A stretch of DNA of 51,134 nt. It comes from a virus. A program made the position numbers and the translations under genes. The notes under the pieces are model-generated. The model was not told the origin of the DNA. It saw only the letters and a list, made by a program, of their open reading frames with translations, and searched no databases. Shown here piece after piece: positions 1-8,500 of this stretch. Each line of letters opens with the position of its first letter. The stretch's first letter is position 1. The DNA lies in the IMG/VR virus record IMGVR_UViG_3300001589_000019, positions 1 through 51,134 of that record; one strand, written 5' to 3'.

Positions 1-873
1 GTCAATCCCTGACGCTCCTGTAGTATCTGTAAAATTAGCCGATGTAAAGATAGCCGTTTCAGATGCTGATGTAAAATCAGAAACCTGAGATGCTGTAATA
101 TCAATTGCTTGAGAGCCAGCAGCAGTTAATTGACCTTGAGCATTTACTGAAAATGTTGTTGTACTCTGAGCATTAGCAGGGTAAGATGCTGAACTTACTC
201 CTGTATCATCAAGACTTAAAGTAACTGTTCTTGTACCTCCAACTACACCAGAGATACCTGTACCACCTACTATGTCAACAGTTTCTCCGTTTTCTACGTC
301 TTGGTCTGTACCTGTAGTAGAACCGATTTTCCAACTACTCATTGACCCTACATCGAGACCTGTAATTGAAATGTCTGATTCAAGACCACCGTTTATCGCT
401 AAAGTAATTGTACCCGCGTTGTAAGTACCTGCAGTAATAAAAGGTAACTCAAAGTCACCTGATACTGTACCTGTACCTGATTGTGCTATACCCCATGACG
501 TATCATAAGCTACATTTGTTAATGCGTCAATAGTGAATGTTGTAGATACAACATCATTATACGCCACTGTTACTACATTTGATGCTTCCGTCACGTTAGT
601 CACTACCGTACCTACGGCAATGTCATTACGTGTTTGAAGAACACCATCAGCGTCCGCGACTAAAAAATTAGTGTTTGAGCTGGACGCTCCTAAACCTTCT
701 AGTCTAAAACCTATCGTAGCACCTGATACACTTTTAAAGTGATAATCAGTACTTGGAGTTATCGTATTAAAACCAAATCCACCATCACTTTTGATGAATT
801 GTCTTGATACTGAAGATGCTCCTGTCGAAAGTTTCAAACCGCTAGTTTGTAAATTTAAACCATTTGTTGCCAT
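1..873 (-). CDS. Fiber-like virion protein, N-terminal part (3' end beyond window)
   Basis: The frame is open for 291 codons from the ATG at 873 to the window edge without a stop, so this is the N-terminal part of a longer protein. It begins MATNGLNLQTSG and continues with 'FIKSDGGFGFN', then Gly/Thr/Ser/Val-rich beta-type sequence (for example 'TAGTYNAGTITLAING'), which is typical of phage tail fiber or decoration proteins. No enzymatic motif is visible. It lies 54 bases downstream of the fiber-like gene ending at 928, with no terminator between, so it is probably co-transcribed. The leader is A-rich (AATAAATAAAAAAAAAC) with no Shine-Dalgarno sequence. A fiber or virion surface role is inferred from composition and position only. 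Confidence 0.75.
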   Translation of the reverse strand, partial: MATNGLNLQTSGLKLSTGASSVSRQFIKSDGGFGFNTITPSTDYHFKSVSGATIGFRLEGLGASSSNTNFLVADADGVLQTRNDIAVGTVVTNVTEASNVVTVAYNDVVSTTFTIDALTNVAYDTSWGIAQSGTGTVSGDFELPFITAGTYNAGTITLAINGGLESDISITGLDVGSMSSWKIGSTTGTDQDVENGETVDIVGGTGISGVVGGTRTVTLSLDDTGVSSASYPANAQSTTTFSVNAQGQLTAAGSQAIDITASQVSDFTSASETAIFTSANFTDTTGASGID

Positions 874-927
874 TTTTTTTGTTTTTTTTTATTTATTGAT
901 AATTATCCTCATTATTATTAGTTAGGC

Positions 928-2394
928 TTAGAGTACATTGACCCAACCTATCGATTTATACATGTAAAGACCTTCTTCCCCATCTCCTGTACTGTCTAAA
1001 CAGTATAATAGAAGACCTGGTTTGGGTGTTGACACACTTAATCTTTGCGCTTGGGTCATCCGAGGTATTAACAACCCCTGATTCTCACTTGCTAACTCTA
1101 ATAAGGCACATACAGGAGACGTTGTTCCTGTACCCATTGATACTCCTGTTCCACCACTAAATGTTAAGTGTCGAGTATCTTGGTCTACGATGCGGTCACC
1201 TTGAAGTGTTCCGTCATCTGTATAAATATTAGTATTTATGGCTCCTAACCCTGTTATTGTAGATGTAGTACCATCATTATTATTTAATGTAATTGTACCG
1301 GCACCGCTATTATAAGTTCCTCCAATTACTTCAGCCGCGAAACCTGACGCGGTAAAGTCAACACCATCATTTAAACCTAAAGTCAAAGCCTTTGTTACTT
1401 GACTATATGTTAATCCAGTCACAAACGTATCTTCGGTTGTTCCTGTTGTAAAACCTGTTAAAGTAACTGTAGACGAATCACTATTTTTTAATTGTACTAT
1501 ACCAGTACTATTATTATAAGTACCACCTGTTAATTTAGTATCGGTAGGTGTTTGCCATTCGCCGTCTCCTCTATAAAATGTTTTATCTGTAGGTGAACCA
1601 CCGTTGTTTATTAAACCAATGGTCATTTCATTAGCGCTAATCGCTGAATCAGTAACTATACCTGCCCCTCCTGATGTAATAGCCCCTGTAAATTTTAAGG
1701 TAAACGTGTCAACAACATTAATAGGTACTGCCGGTGATTGATTATCACCCGTTGCTTCCCAACTTGTATAAGAAGTGGAGCCTGTTGTAAAACCTGTTAC
1801 ATTAAATGTACCTCCCGTACTATTAGTAAATATTGCAGTACCATTAGTATAGGTACCTCCTGTTACAGTAATATCAGTACCGTAAAATATTTTCCATCTG
1901 GCGTTTGCTCGCGTCACTCCACTAACTCCTTCAATTGATGAGTCTAACCATGCGTTAACAAGAGTTAATCCAACTGCAGTATTATCGGATACAACATATT
2001 TAGTCGCAACTTCTTGTATTGACCCACTAGCGGCATTAAATAATTGTTCATAATTTTCTATAACGTATTGGTAAACAAGGTTTGTTTCGTGAACATATAC
2101 TTGCATACCAAGTCTTCTTCTTCCTGAAGATATTCCATCTTCATCGATTGTGACCTTACTAGGTATAAACCCTAAATTAGATTTTGAATAATTAATTGGT
2201 ATAGTGTTACCACTATTTTCAATTGTTCCCGAACCACCAAAGGTTTGAAAATTTAAATCCTTTAATTCCCATACTTCCCTATAACCACCTGTCTCTAAGA
2301 CACTATAGTTAGTACCAATAACGGATGACCTAACAACTACATTTGGTTCACTTAAGGTATTTCCTATGTTTGGGTTTTTATATATGAATGACAT
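928..2394 (-). CDS. Fiber-like protein with three beta repeats and a Bacteroidetes-type C-terminal module
   Basis: This 488-aa protein has three copies of a short beta repeat of the form GGTYN-x-GTG-x-I-x-L-x-N-x-DG-x-T-x-T-x-TGF, starting near residues 176, 288 and 358. The C-terminal ~60 residues contain 'GLLIPRMTQAQR' (about residues 436-450), followed by 'PGLLLYCLD' and a terminal 'GWVNVL'. This arrangement (L-x-S-x-x-(K/Q)G-x-L-x-PRMT-x-x-QR...GL-x-x-Y) is frequent at the ends of Bacteroidetes surface proteins and of their phages' fibers. The N-terminal 170 residues are unrecognised and may be the virion attachment part. The gene has its own leader with a TATTTATA element at 2423-2430. 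A tail-fiber or receptor-contact role is inferred from composition and position. Confidence 0.8.
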   Translation of the reverse strand: MSFIYKNPNIGNTLSEPNVVVRSSVIGTNYSVLETGGYREVWELKDLNFQTFGGSGTIENSGNTIPINYSKSNLGFIPSKVTIDEDGISSGRRRLGMQVYVHETNLVYQYVIENYEQLFNAASGSIQEVATKYVVSDNTAVGLTLVNAWLDSSIEGVSGVTRANARWKIFYGTDITVTGGTYTNGTAIFTNSTGGTFNVTGFTTGSTSYTSWEATGDNQSPAVPINVVDTFTLKFTGAITSGGAGIVTDSAISANEMTIGLINNGGSPTDKTFYRGDGEWQTPTDTKLTGGTYNNSTGIVQLKNSDSSTVTLTGFTTGTTEDTFVTGLTYSQVTKALTLGLNDGVDFTASGFAAEVIGGTYNSGAGTITLNNNDGTTSTITGLGAINTNIYTDDGTLQGDRIVDQDTRHLTFSGGTGVSMGTGTTSPVCALLELASENQGLLIPRMTQAQRLSVSTPKPGLLLYCLDSTGDGEEGLYMYKSIGWVNVL

Positions 2395-2422
2395 TCGTTA
2401 CGTTTATCGTTATTTTTATTAC

Positions 2423-2430
2423 TATAAATA
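2423..2430 (-). promoter_or_regulatory. TATTTATA leader element (candidate late promoter)
   Basis: The minus strand reads TATTTATAGTAATAAAAA, ending 28 bases upstream of the start at 2394. The same TATTTAT plus A-rich pattern recurs before other structural genes in this window. A late-promoter role is inferred by analogy with the T4 late box TATAAATA. Confidence 0.45.
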
Positions 2431-2492
2431 CTTTGGTGTTACCTTAGTATTAGTTTTTTTAATTCTTATTTTTTTATCCAACAACATTACCT

Positions 2493-5414
2493 TTAAAGTA
2501 TAAGGTCATCGGTACTATTATTACCTATATTAAATGCTGGATTAGAGTATGAACTATACATTCTATATGTGTCAGCCGGCCAATTTACTCCCGTATAATT
2601 TCCACCATACTGATATATTGTAGGTTCCATACCCGAAGAAATTAATGTATTAGGGTCCGAATTAATATTATAACCAATACTTAACTGTCTATTAGAGGAT
2701 AGACCTAACTGAGATTGTGGTATTAACCAATAATACCAACCACCACTCGCAGTTCCTTGTGGTACCTCAGTAGTTACAAAATTATATTGACTAATTGTAT
2801 TACCAAATGAATCATTACCACCTGACGTTTGAGGTATATCTGCCTCAATTACAGTAGGTGCTGTACCGTTATAGAATCCTGGCCAATCCATAAATGTTGT
2901 TATATCTGTAGCCGTTTGTGGTACAGAGGCGAATCCAAATCCAAAGAAAGAAGAACCTTGATTGTTCATATAGGTTGCAAAAGCAGTGTTATTAGAGTTT
3001 TCAACTATAAATAATAAAGCCTTAGGTGTTGCTCCTGGTACACCTGATGGAGTAGGTGTCGGTGTTACAGTATTAGTAGGAGTATTTGTTGGGGTATTAG
3101 TCGGAGTGTTAGTCGGAGTATTTGTTGGGGTATTAGTTGGTGTATTAGTTGGCGTGTTAGTCGGAGTGTTAGTCGGAGTATTGGTCGGAGTATTAGTTGG
3201 AGTATTTGTTGGGGTATTAGTTGGTGTATTCGTAGGGGTATTAGTCGGAGTAGAGGTATTTGTTGGTGTGTTAGTAGGGGTATTAGTTGGAGTATTTGTT
3301 GGGGTATTAGTTGGAGTATTTGTAGGGGTATTAGTCGGAGTAGAGGTATTTGTTGGTGTGTTAGTAGGGGTATTAGTCGGAGTATTTGTTGGGGTATTAG
3401 TTGGTGTATTAGTTGGCGTGTTAGTTGGCGTGTTAGTTGGTGTATTACTTGGAGTGTTTGTTGGCGTGTTAGTTGGAGTTGAAGTGTTTGTCGGAGTATT
3501 AGTCGGAGTATTGGTCGGAGTATTAGTTGGAGTATTAGTTGGTGTATTACTTGGAGTGTTTGTTGGAGTATTGGTCGGTGTATTAGTTGGCGTGTTAGTC
3601 GGTGTGTTAGTTGGCGTGTTAGTTGGAGTAGAAGTATTAGTAGGAGTATTAGTAGGGGTATTAGTAGGTGTATTTGTTGGAGTATTAGTTGGTGTGTTAG
3701 TCGGTGTATTAGTCGGTGTATTAGTCGGAGTATTTGTAGGAGTGTTAGTTGGCGTATTTGTTGGCGTTACAGTGTTCGTAGGGGTATTAGTAGGGGTATT
3801 AGTAGGTGTATTTGTTGGAGTATTAGTTGGTGTATTAGTAGGAGTGTTTGTTGGTGTATTAGTAGGAGTGTTTGTTGGTGTATTAGTTGGAGTGTTTGTT
3901 GGAGTATTTGTTGGAGTATTTGTTGGTGTCGCACTATTTGTTGGCGTATTTGTTGGCGTATTTGTAGGAGTATTACTTGGCGTGTTAGTAGGAGTTGAAG
4001 TGTTGGTTGGAGTATTTGTCGGAGTATTAGTTGGGGTATTTGTTGGTGTCGCACTAGTTGTTGGCGTATTTGTTGGCGTATTTGTAGGAGTATTACTTGG
4101 CGTGTTAGTAGGAGTTGAAGTGTTGGTTGGCGTATTTGTAGGAGTATTAGTAGGCGTATTTGTTGGAGTGTTTGTTGGCGTGTTAGTTGGTGTATTCGTA
4201 GGAGTTGATGTAGGACTAGCTTCAGGAGTTGAAGTCACAGTATTCGTTGGTGTATTCGTTGGTGTATTAGTTGGTGTGTTAGTTGGCGTATTGGTTGGAG
4301 TGTTGGTTGGAGTATTGGTTGGAGTATTCGTTGGACTATTAGTAGGCGTATTCGTTGGAGTATTTGTTGGAGTATTGGTCGGCGTATTAGTAGGCGTATT
4401 AGTTGGAGTTGAAGTATTCGTAGGCGTATTAGTTGGGGTATTTGTTGGAGTATTTGTTGGAGTATTTGTCGGAGTATTAGTTGGGGTATTTGTTGGAGTA
4501 TTTGTCGGAGTATTAGTTGGGGTATTTGTTGGGGTATTTGTTGGAGTGTTTGTTGGAGTATTAGTAGGGGTGTTCGTTGGAGTTGATGTTGTCGTATTAG
4601 TAGGCGTATTAGTTGGGGTATTCGTAGGAGTTGATGTTGGACTAGCCCCCGGAGTTGACGTAACACTTGGTGTTGGGGTGTTGGTTGACGTAACACTTGG
4701 TGTTGGAGTGTTAGTTGGAGTGTTTGTTGGAGTATTAGTTGGTGTATTTGTTGGCGTATTTGTCGGAGTGTTAGTAGGAGTTGATGTTGGAGTATTAGTC
4801 GGAGTATTAGTCGGAGTATTTGTAGGCGTATTTGTTGGAGTATTAGTAGGAGTGTTTGTTGGTGTGTTTGTTGGCGTAGATGTTGGACTAGCTCCAGGAG
4901 TTGACGTAACACTTGGTGTTGGGGTGTTAGTTGGAGTGTTTGTTGGTGTTGATGTTGTCGTATTAGTAGGAGTGTTTGTTGGAGTATTCGTTGGAGTCGA
5001 TGTTGGACTAGCTCCAGGAGTTGACGTAACACTTGGTGTTGGGGTATTAGTTGGAGTGTTTGTTGGAGTATTATTAGGTGTATTTGTTGGCGTATTAGTA
5101 GGGGTAACGGTCATAGTCATCGTTACACTTGGTGTTGGAGTGTTTGTTGGTGTAGGAGTAGGCGTTACACCACTCTCATAAACAATCACTTTTTTAGATA
5201 CTACCTCATCGTTACACCCTGGTTGTTTATTAACGACAAAAATAGTATATTGAATACCCGCAACTGAACCCGGTAAATCTAAAACAACTCCTGCAATAAT
5301 TTGGTCTCTAGTTACACCCGTTTTAATAGGCGTAGTAGTAGTGGAACCCGTGTGAATATCAAACGGTCCAACAGCATTTGAACTTAAAGTTAATCTTATT
5401 ATTACTTGCGACAT
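2493..5414 (-). CDS. Thr/Pro/Asn tandem-repeat virion protein with globular ends
   Basis: This 973-aa protein has three parts. Residues 1 to about 82 form a small beta-type domain ([15 protein letters not shown]... ending VIVYESG). Residues about 84-790 are an array dominated by the tetrapeptide TPTN, interrupted by [14 protein letters not shown] and NTSTPTNTP variants. Residues about 790-973 form a separate aromatic- and Asn-rich domain ([32 protein letters not shown]). The array has no charged residues apart from one Glu, and no Cys, and should be an extended Pro/Thr stalk. The likely layout is an anchoring head, a long stalk and a terminal binding domain, as in a fiber or adhesin; this is inferred. 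It sits between the 1919-aa adhesin-like gene and the fiber gene, with two TATTTATA elements upstream. A hydroxyl-rich stalk could be glycosylated, but no glycosylation gene is in the window. Confidence 0.85.
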   Translation of the reverse strand: MSQVIIRLTLSSNAVGPFDIHTGSTTTTPIKTGVTRDQIIAGVVLDLPGSVAGIQYTIFVVNKQPGCNDEVVSKKVIVYESGVTPTPTPTNTPTPSVTMTMTVTPTNTPTNTPNNTPTNTPTNTPTPSVTSTPGASPTSTPTNTPTNTPTNTTTSTPTNTPTNTPTPSVTSTPGASPTSTPTNTPTNTPTNTPTNTPTNTPTNTPTNTPTSTPTNTPTNTPTNTPTNTPTNTPTNTPTPSVTSTNTPTPSVTSTPGASPTSTPTNTPTNTPTNTTTSTPTNTPTNTPTNTPTNTPTNTPTNTPTNTPTNTPTNTPTNTPTNTPTNTPTNTPTNTSTPTNTPTNTPTNTPTNTPTNTPTNSPTNTPTNTPTNTPTNTPTNTPTNTPTNTPTNTVTSTPEASPTSTPTNTPTNTPTNTPTNTPTNTPTNTPTNTSTPTNTPSNTPTNTPTNTPTTSATPTNTPTNTPTNTPTNTSTPTNTPSNTPTNTPTNTPTNSATPTNTPTNTPTNTPTNTPTNTPTNTPTNTPTNTPTNTPTNTPTNTPTNTPTNTVTPTNTPTNTPTNTPTNTPTNTPTNTPTNTPTNTPTNTPTNTPTNTSTPTNTPTNTPTNTPTNTPTNTPTNTPSNTPTNTPTNTPTNTPTNTPTNTSTPTNTPTNTPSNTPTNTPTNTPTNTPTNTPTNTPTNTPTNTPTNTSTPTNTPTNTPTNTPTNTPTNTPTNTPTNTSTPTNTPTNTPTNTPTNTPTNTPTNTPTNTPTNTPTNTPTNTPTNTPTNTPTNTPTNTPTNTVTPTPTPSGVPGATPKALLFIVENSNNTAFATYMNNQGSSFFGFGFASVPQTATDITTFMDWPGFYNGTAPTVIEADIPQTSGGNDSFGNTISQYNFVTTEVPQGTASGGWYYWLIPQSQLGLSSNRQLSIGYNINSDPNTLISSGMEPTIYQYGGNYTGVNWPADTYRMYSSYSNPAFNIGNNSTDDLIL
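3047..5172 (-). repeat. 12-bp tandem repeat array coding (TPTN)n, with higher-order 90- and 120-bp repeats
   Basis: The coding strand repeats the pattern ACN CCN ACN AAY for about 2.1 kb. Third codon positions vary freely (all four bases occur in the Thr and Pro codons), while the amino acids hardly change. Superimposed are nearly exact long duplications: 3921-4010 matches 4041-4130 with one mismatch (offset 120), 4879-4946 matches 4999-5066 with one mismatch (offset 120), and a block around 3241-3284 recurs at 3331-3374 (offset 90). Confidence 0.95.
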
Positions 5415-5432
5415 TAATTAATACATTTGTTA

Positions 5433-5440
5433 TATAAATA
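5433..5440 (-). promoter_or_regulatory. TATTTATA leader element (candidate late promoter)
   Basis: The minus strand reads GTATTTATATAACAAATG, with the element ending 18 bases before the start of the repeat-protein gene at 5414. It matches the leader element of other late genes here. Function is inferred. Confidence 0.45.
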
Positions 5441-5515
5441 CTGCAAGAATGTAAAATACAGATTTCTATTTACTTTATTTTTTTTTAGTTTCTCCACTTA
5501 GATATACTATTTTAT

Positions 5516-5523
5516 TATAAATA
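5516..5523 (-). promoter_or_regulatory. Second TATTTATA element upstream of the repeat-protein gene
   Basis: The minus strand reads GGTATTTATAATAAAATAG in the 179-base gap between the genes at 5594 and 5414. The element lies about 100 bases upstream of the start, with no ORF of useful size between. It may be a tandem late promoter that strengthens expression of the repeat protein. Nothing else was recognised in this gap. Confidence 0.35.
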
Positions 5524-5593
5524 CCACCAACCTCTTTATATTTCATTATAATTACCCTCTATATATGACGATAATGACGTAACAATATCACCA

Positions 5594-8500
5594 CTACGCA
5601 CAAGGGTCGAAACCTGTAATAAAGTTACCAACAGGACAATCATTATACATTACTTCTTCAGTAGATAAGTTAAGGTCTTTTACTACTCTAACCCAACTAA
5701 CATCTTGGTGACATTGTGTAGAGGAAGGGTGGTAACAGTTTTGGTTAGGTCCTGACCATATACATGCACAAACAAAATCAAAGTCAATAAGTCCACTAGG
5801 GGAATTCGCGGCGATAGCCTGAGCAGCTAGAGAAGATACAGGAATTGCATTATATCTATCTTTATCGCCTTGACCAGGATAACCAGGACCCGGAGGAGTC
5901 GCAAGAGTAGAATCAGGTGGGTAATTTTGAAGGTCGGTGCTTCCTCCATTATTATTCATAGATACCTGACCAATAATTATACCATTTGCCGTAATATCAA
6001 ACACTCCTCTATTACATGTATGACCACCAGAACAAGGTGACCCGTTTAGTGGAGACTGGTTATATTCAACAATAAATGTTAGAGACTCAATACAAGCGAC
6101 TACAGGTTGTTGTGTTGGTGTCGGTGTTGGTGTCGGTGTTTGAGTAGGCGTGTTTGTTGGAGTTGTCGTAGGTGTAGCTGTTGGAGTTGGCGTCGGAATA
6201 TCATTACAACATATATTATATACAATTTTAGTACTTAATTTAAAGTATACGTTTTTCAATTCTTTACAATCTGAAATAATTGTTATCAAATTTTGGTTAA
6301 TATCTAATGTGAACCCTTCGATTTGTGGTATTGGTGTAAGTATTTCTTCAATAGCATCCATCCATTCTTGAGCACTTGGGTAGTCATTTAGTGTAGTACC
6401 CGTATAAAATGGATTTTCTACGTGTAATGCTGGCGTCATGGTACCTCCTGAAAGGTCAACTATAGCATAAAAAACCGCCTGTACTAACGTACAGTTCTGA
6501 TGTCCAACAGTTAAATCAAGATAACCTTCATTTAACATACTACCAAAATCTCTAACACCCGCTGAAGTGGTAATGAAGTCGTTTTCACATATTTCAGTTA
6601 CTTCATAACATTCAACAATTTGATTGTTACAGTTAATAGTTACTGACTCCGTGGTACTACATCCATCATTATCAGTAATAGTTGCAGTATATGTATCACC
6701 ACTTAAACCAGTAATTAACATCGTAGTTTCGCCATTACTCCATTGAATAGTAAAAGGAGCAACACCTTCAGTAATAAAAATTTCAGCACTACCGTCATTA
6801 CCATTGGTACATTCTGTAGGTACTATGTAAAAATTCATACCAGTTGACTGACTAATCGTAATGTTTTGTGAAACTGTACAATTTTTTACATCAATAACAT
6901 TTAAAAGGTACGTTGATGGGGTCAGTGAGGATATTGTCTGAGTATTTGATGGGTCATCAATTACTGAATAAACAACTGAACCTGTATTAACATCTGTTAA
7001 TATATAATCAAATGGACCCTCTAACGAAACCGAACCAGCAGTTAGATTAATATCTATTATCCCATTGTTATCGCCACAAGTACCATCAGTGATAGTACTA
7101 TTAACGTTAAATTTAACATTATTACTTATAGTTTTAACGGTACTATATGTACAATTACCATTTTGAGATGTAATTGTTACTGTATATGTACCTGAAGGTA
7201 AGTTATTAAAAGTTTGGTTTTGTGATTGAGTAGTTACACTATCAGAAATTAAACCACCTGTAACCGAATAAGTAAAATTTCCTGAAGGTGCGGTTATACT
7301 TATCGATATTGAACCTTCATCGTTACAATCAGAATTAGCAACACCTATATTAACAATTGTAAACCCCGCAGTTGAAGGTATAGACTGAAATGACGTAACA
7401 GAACAACCTCCAGCATCTGTAATAAGAGTACTATTAAAACCTCCACATAATCCTGTAAATGATTCTGATAAATTATTAGAAGTTATTACTTCACCTGCAC
7501 TATTTTGGTATGTATAGGGTGAAGTACCTCCCGATATTGTCACCACAACTTGACCATCACAATCAAAACAACCCGCCTGTGTTGGTACAGTTGAAACTAC
7601 ACCTAATGGGTCGGCTAACCCTACGTTAATACTTTGACTTAGTCTACACCCTTGAGAATCAATAACTTCAACAGTCCATGACCCCACAGATAAACCAGTC
7701 GCAGTTTGTGTTGTTTGTCCATTAGACCACAAGTATGTGTATGGTGGAGTACCACCTAATAAGTTAGTAACAGTTGCAGAACCGACGCCAGGACCACACG
7801 GAGAATCAGGAACAACTAAAATATTATAACTAATTGGGTCCGTACTTACAACTGTTGTATTTGTTGTTTGTGCAGTCGCACCTCCAAAATCTGTAACAAT
7901 ACAGTAGTAGGTTGCGGGTCCAATATTTGTAAATGTCTGAGTATTTCCAAAACTATTAGCAGATTGAAAAATACTTCCCGAAACCGTATCATATAAATCA
8001 TATTGAAATGGACTAGATATTGAATCGTTTGTAACTGTTACAACTCCGTTGATACTACCACATGTTGTACCTGAAGAAGTAATAGTGGCGTTAAAACAAC
8101 CTTCAACATTAACATTAATAGTCACATCTTGATTAACCCCTCCCGAACTATCTTGAAGTAAAAAGACATAACTACCCTCATCAACACCAAACCAACTAAA
8201 CGGGCCATTACCCGTTTGTTGAACTAATAATATCCCTCCAGCCGCAGTGGTTGAAGTATTCGTAATTGTATAAGGTTTTGTACCACCTGAAGGACTTATT
8301 ATTATAATACCATCTTTAGGATTAACACAAGTACCTGTTACTTCAAAACTATAAATTATCGGCCCCTCATCGCAACTAACCACACATGAGTCAGTACTAA
8401 TTTGTATCCCTTGCATCGATAAACTAGTGTCAACACATACAGATAACCCTACTTGGGTACCTTGTTGTAGTGTTCCACAACAATCGGTAAATGAATAAAA

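Noticed and set aside
876-891. T-rich run after the fiber gene as a terminator
   Set aside because: The T-run is on the plus strand, meaning A-rich on the transcribed sense strand, and no hairpin precedes it; the minus-strand transcript would read through.
4235-5032. 265-codon minus-strand frame rich in Gln/Leu inside the repeat array
   Set aside because: It is a second reading frame of the same 12-bp repeat, contained wholly in the larger gene, with no supporting leader.
3047-5172. Repeat array as CRISPR
   Set aside because: Repeats are contiguous 12-bp coding units without unique spacers, and no cas genes are nearby.
2986-5181. 731-codon plus-strand open frame of VGVLVGVF repeats
   Set aside because: It is the complement of the (TPTN)n array; a 12-bp repeat without stops in one unit stays open in other frames too. 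It has no plausible start region and disagrees with the all-minus-strand layout.
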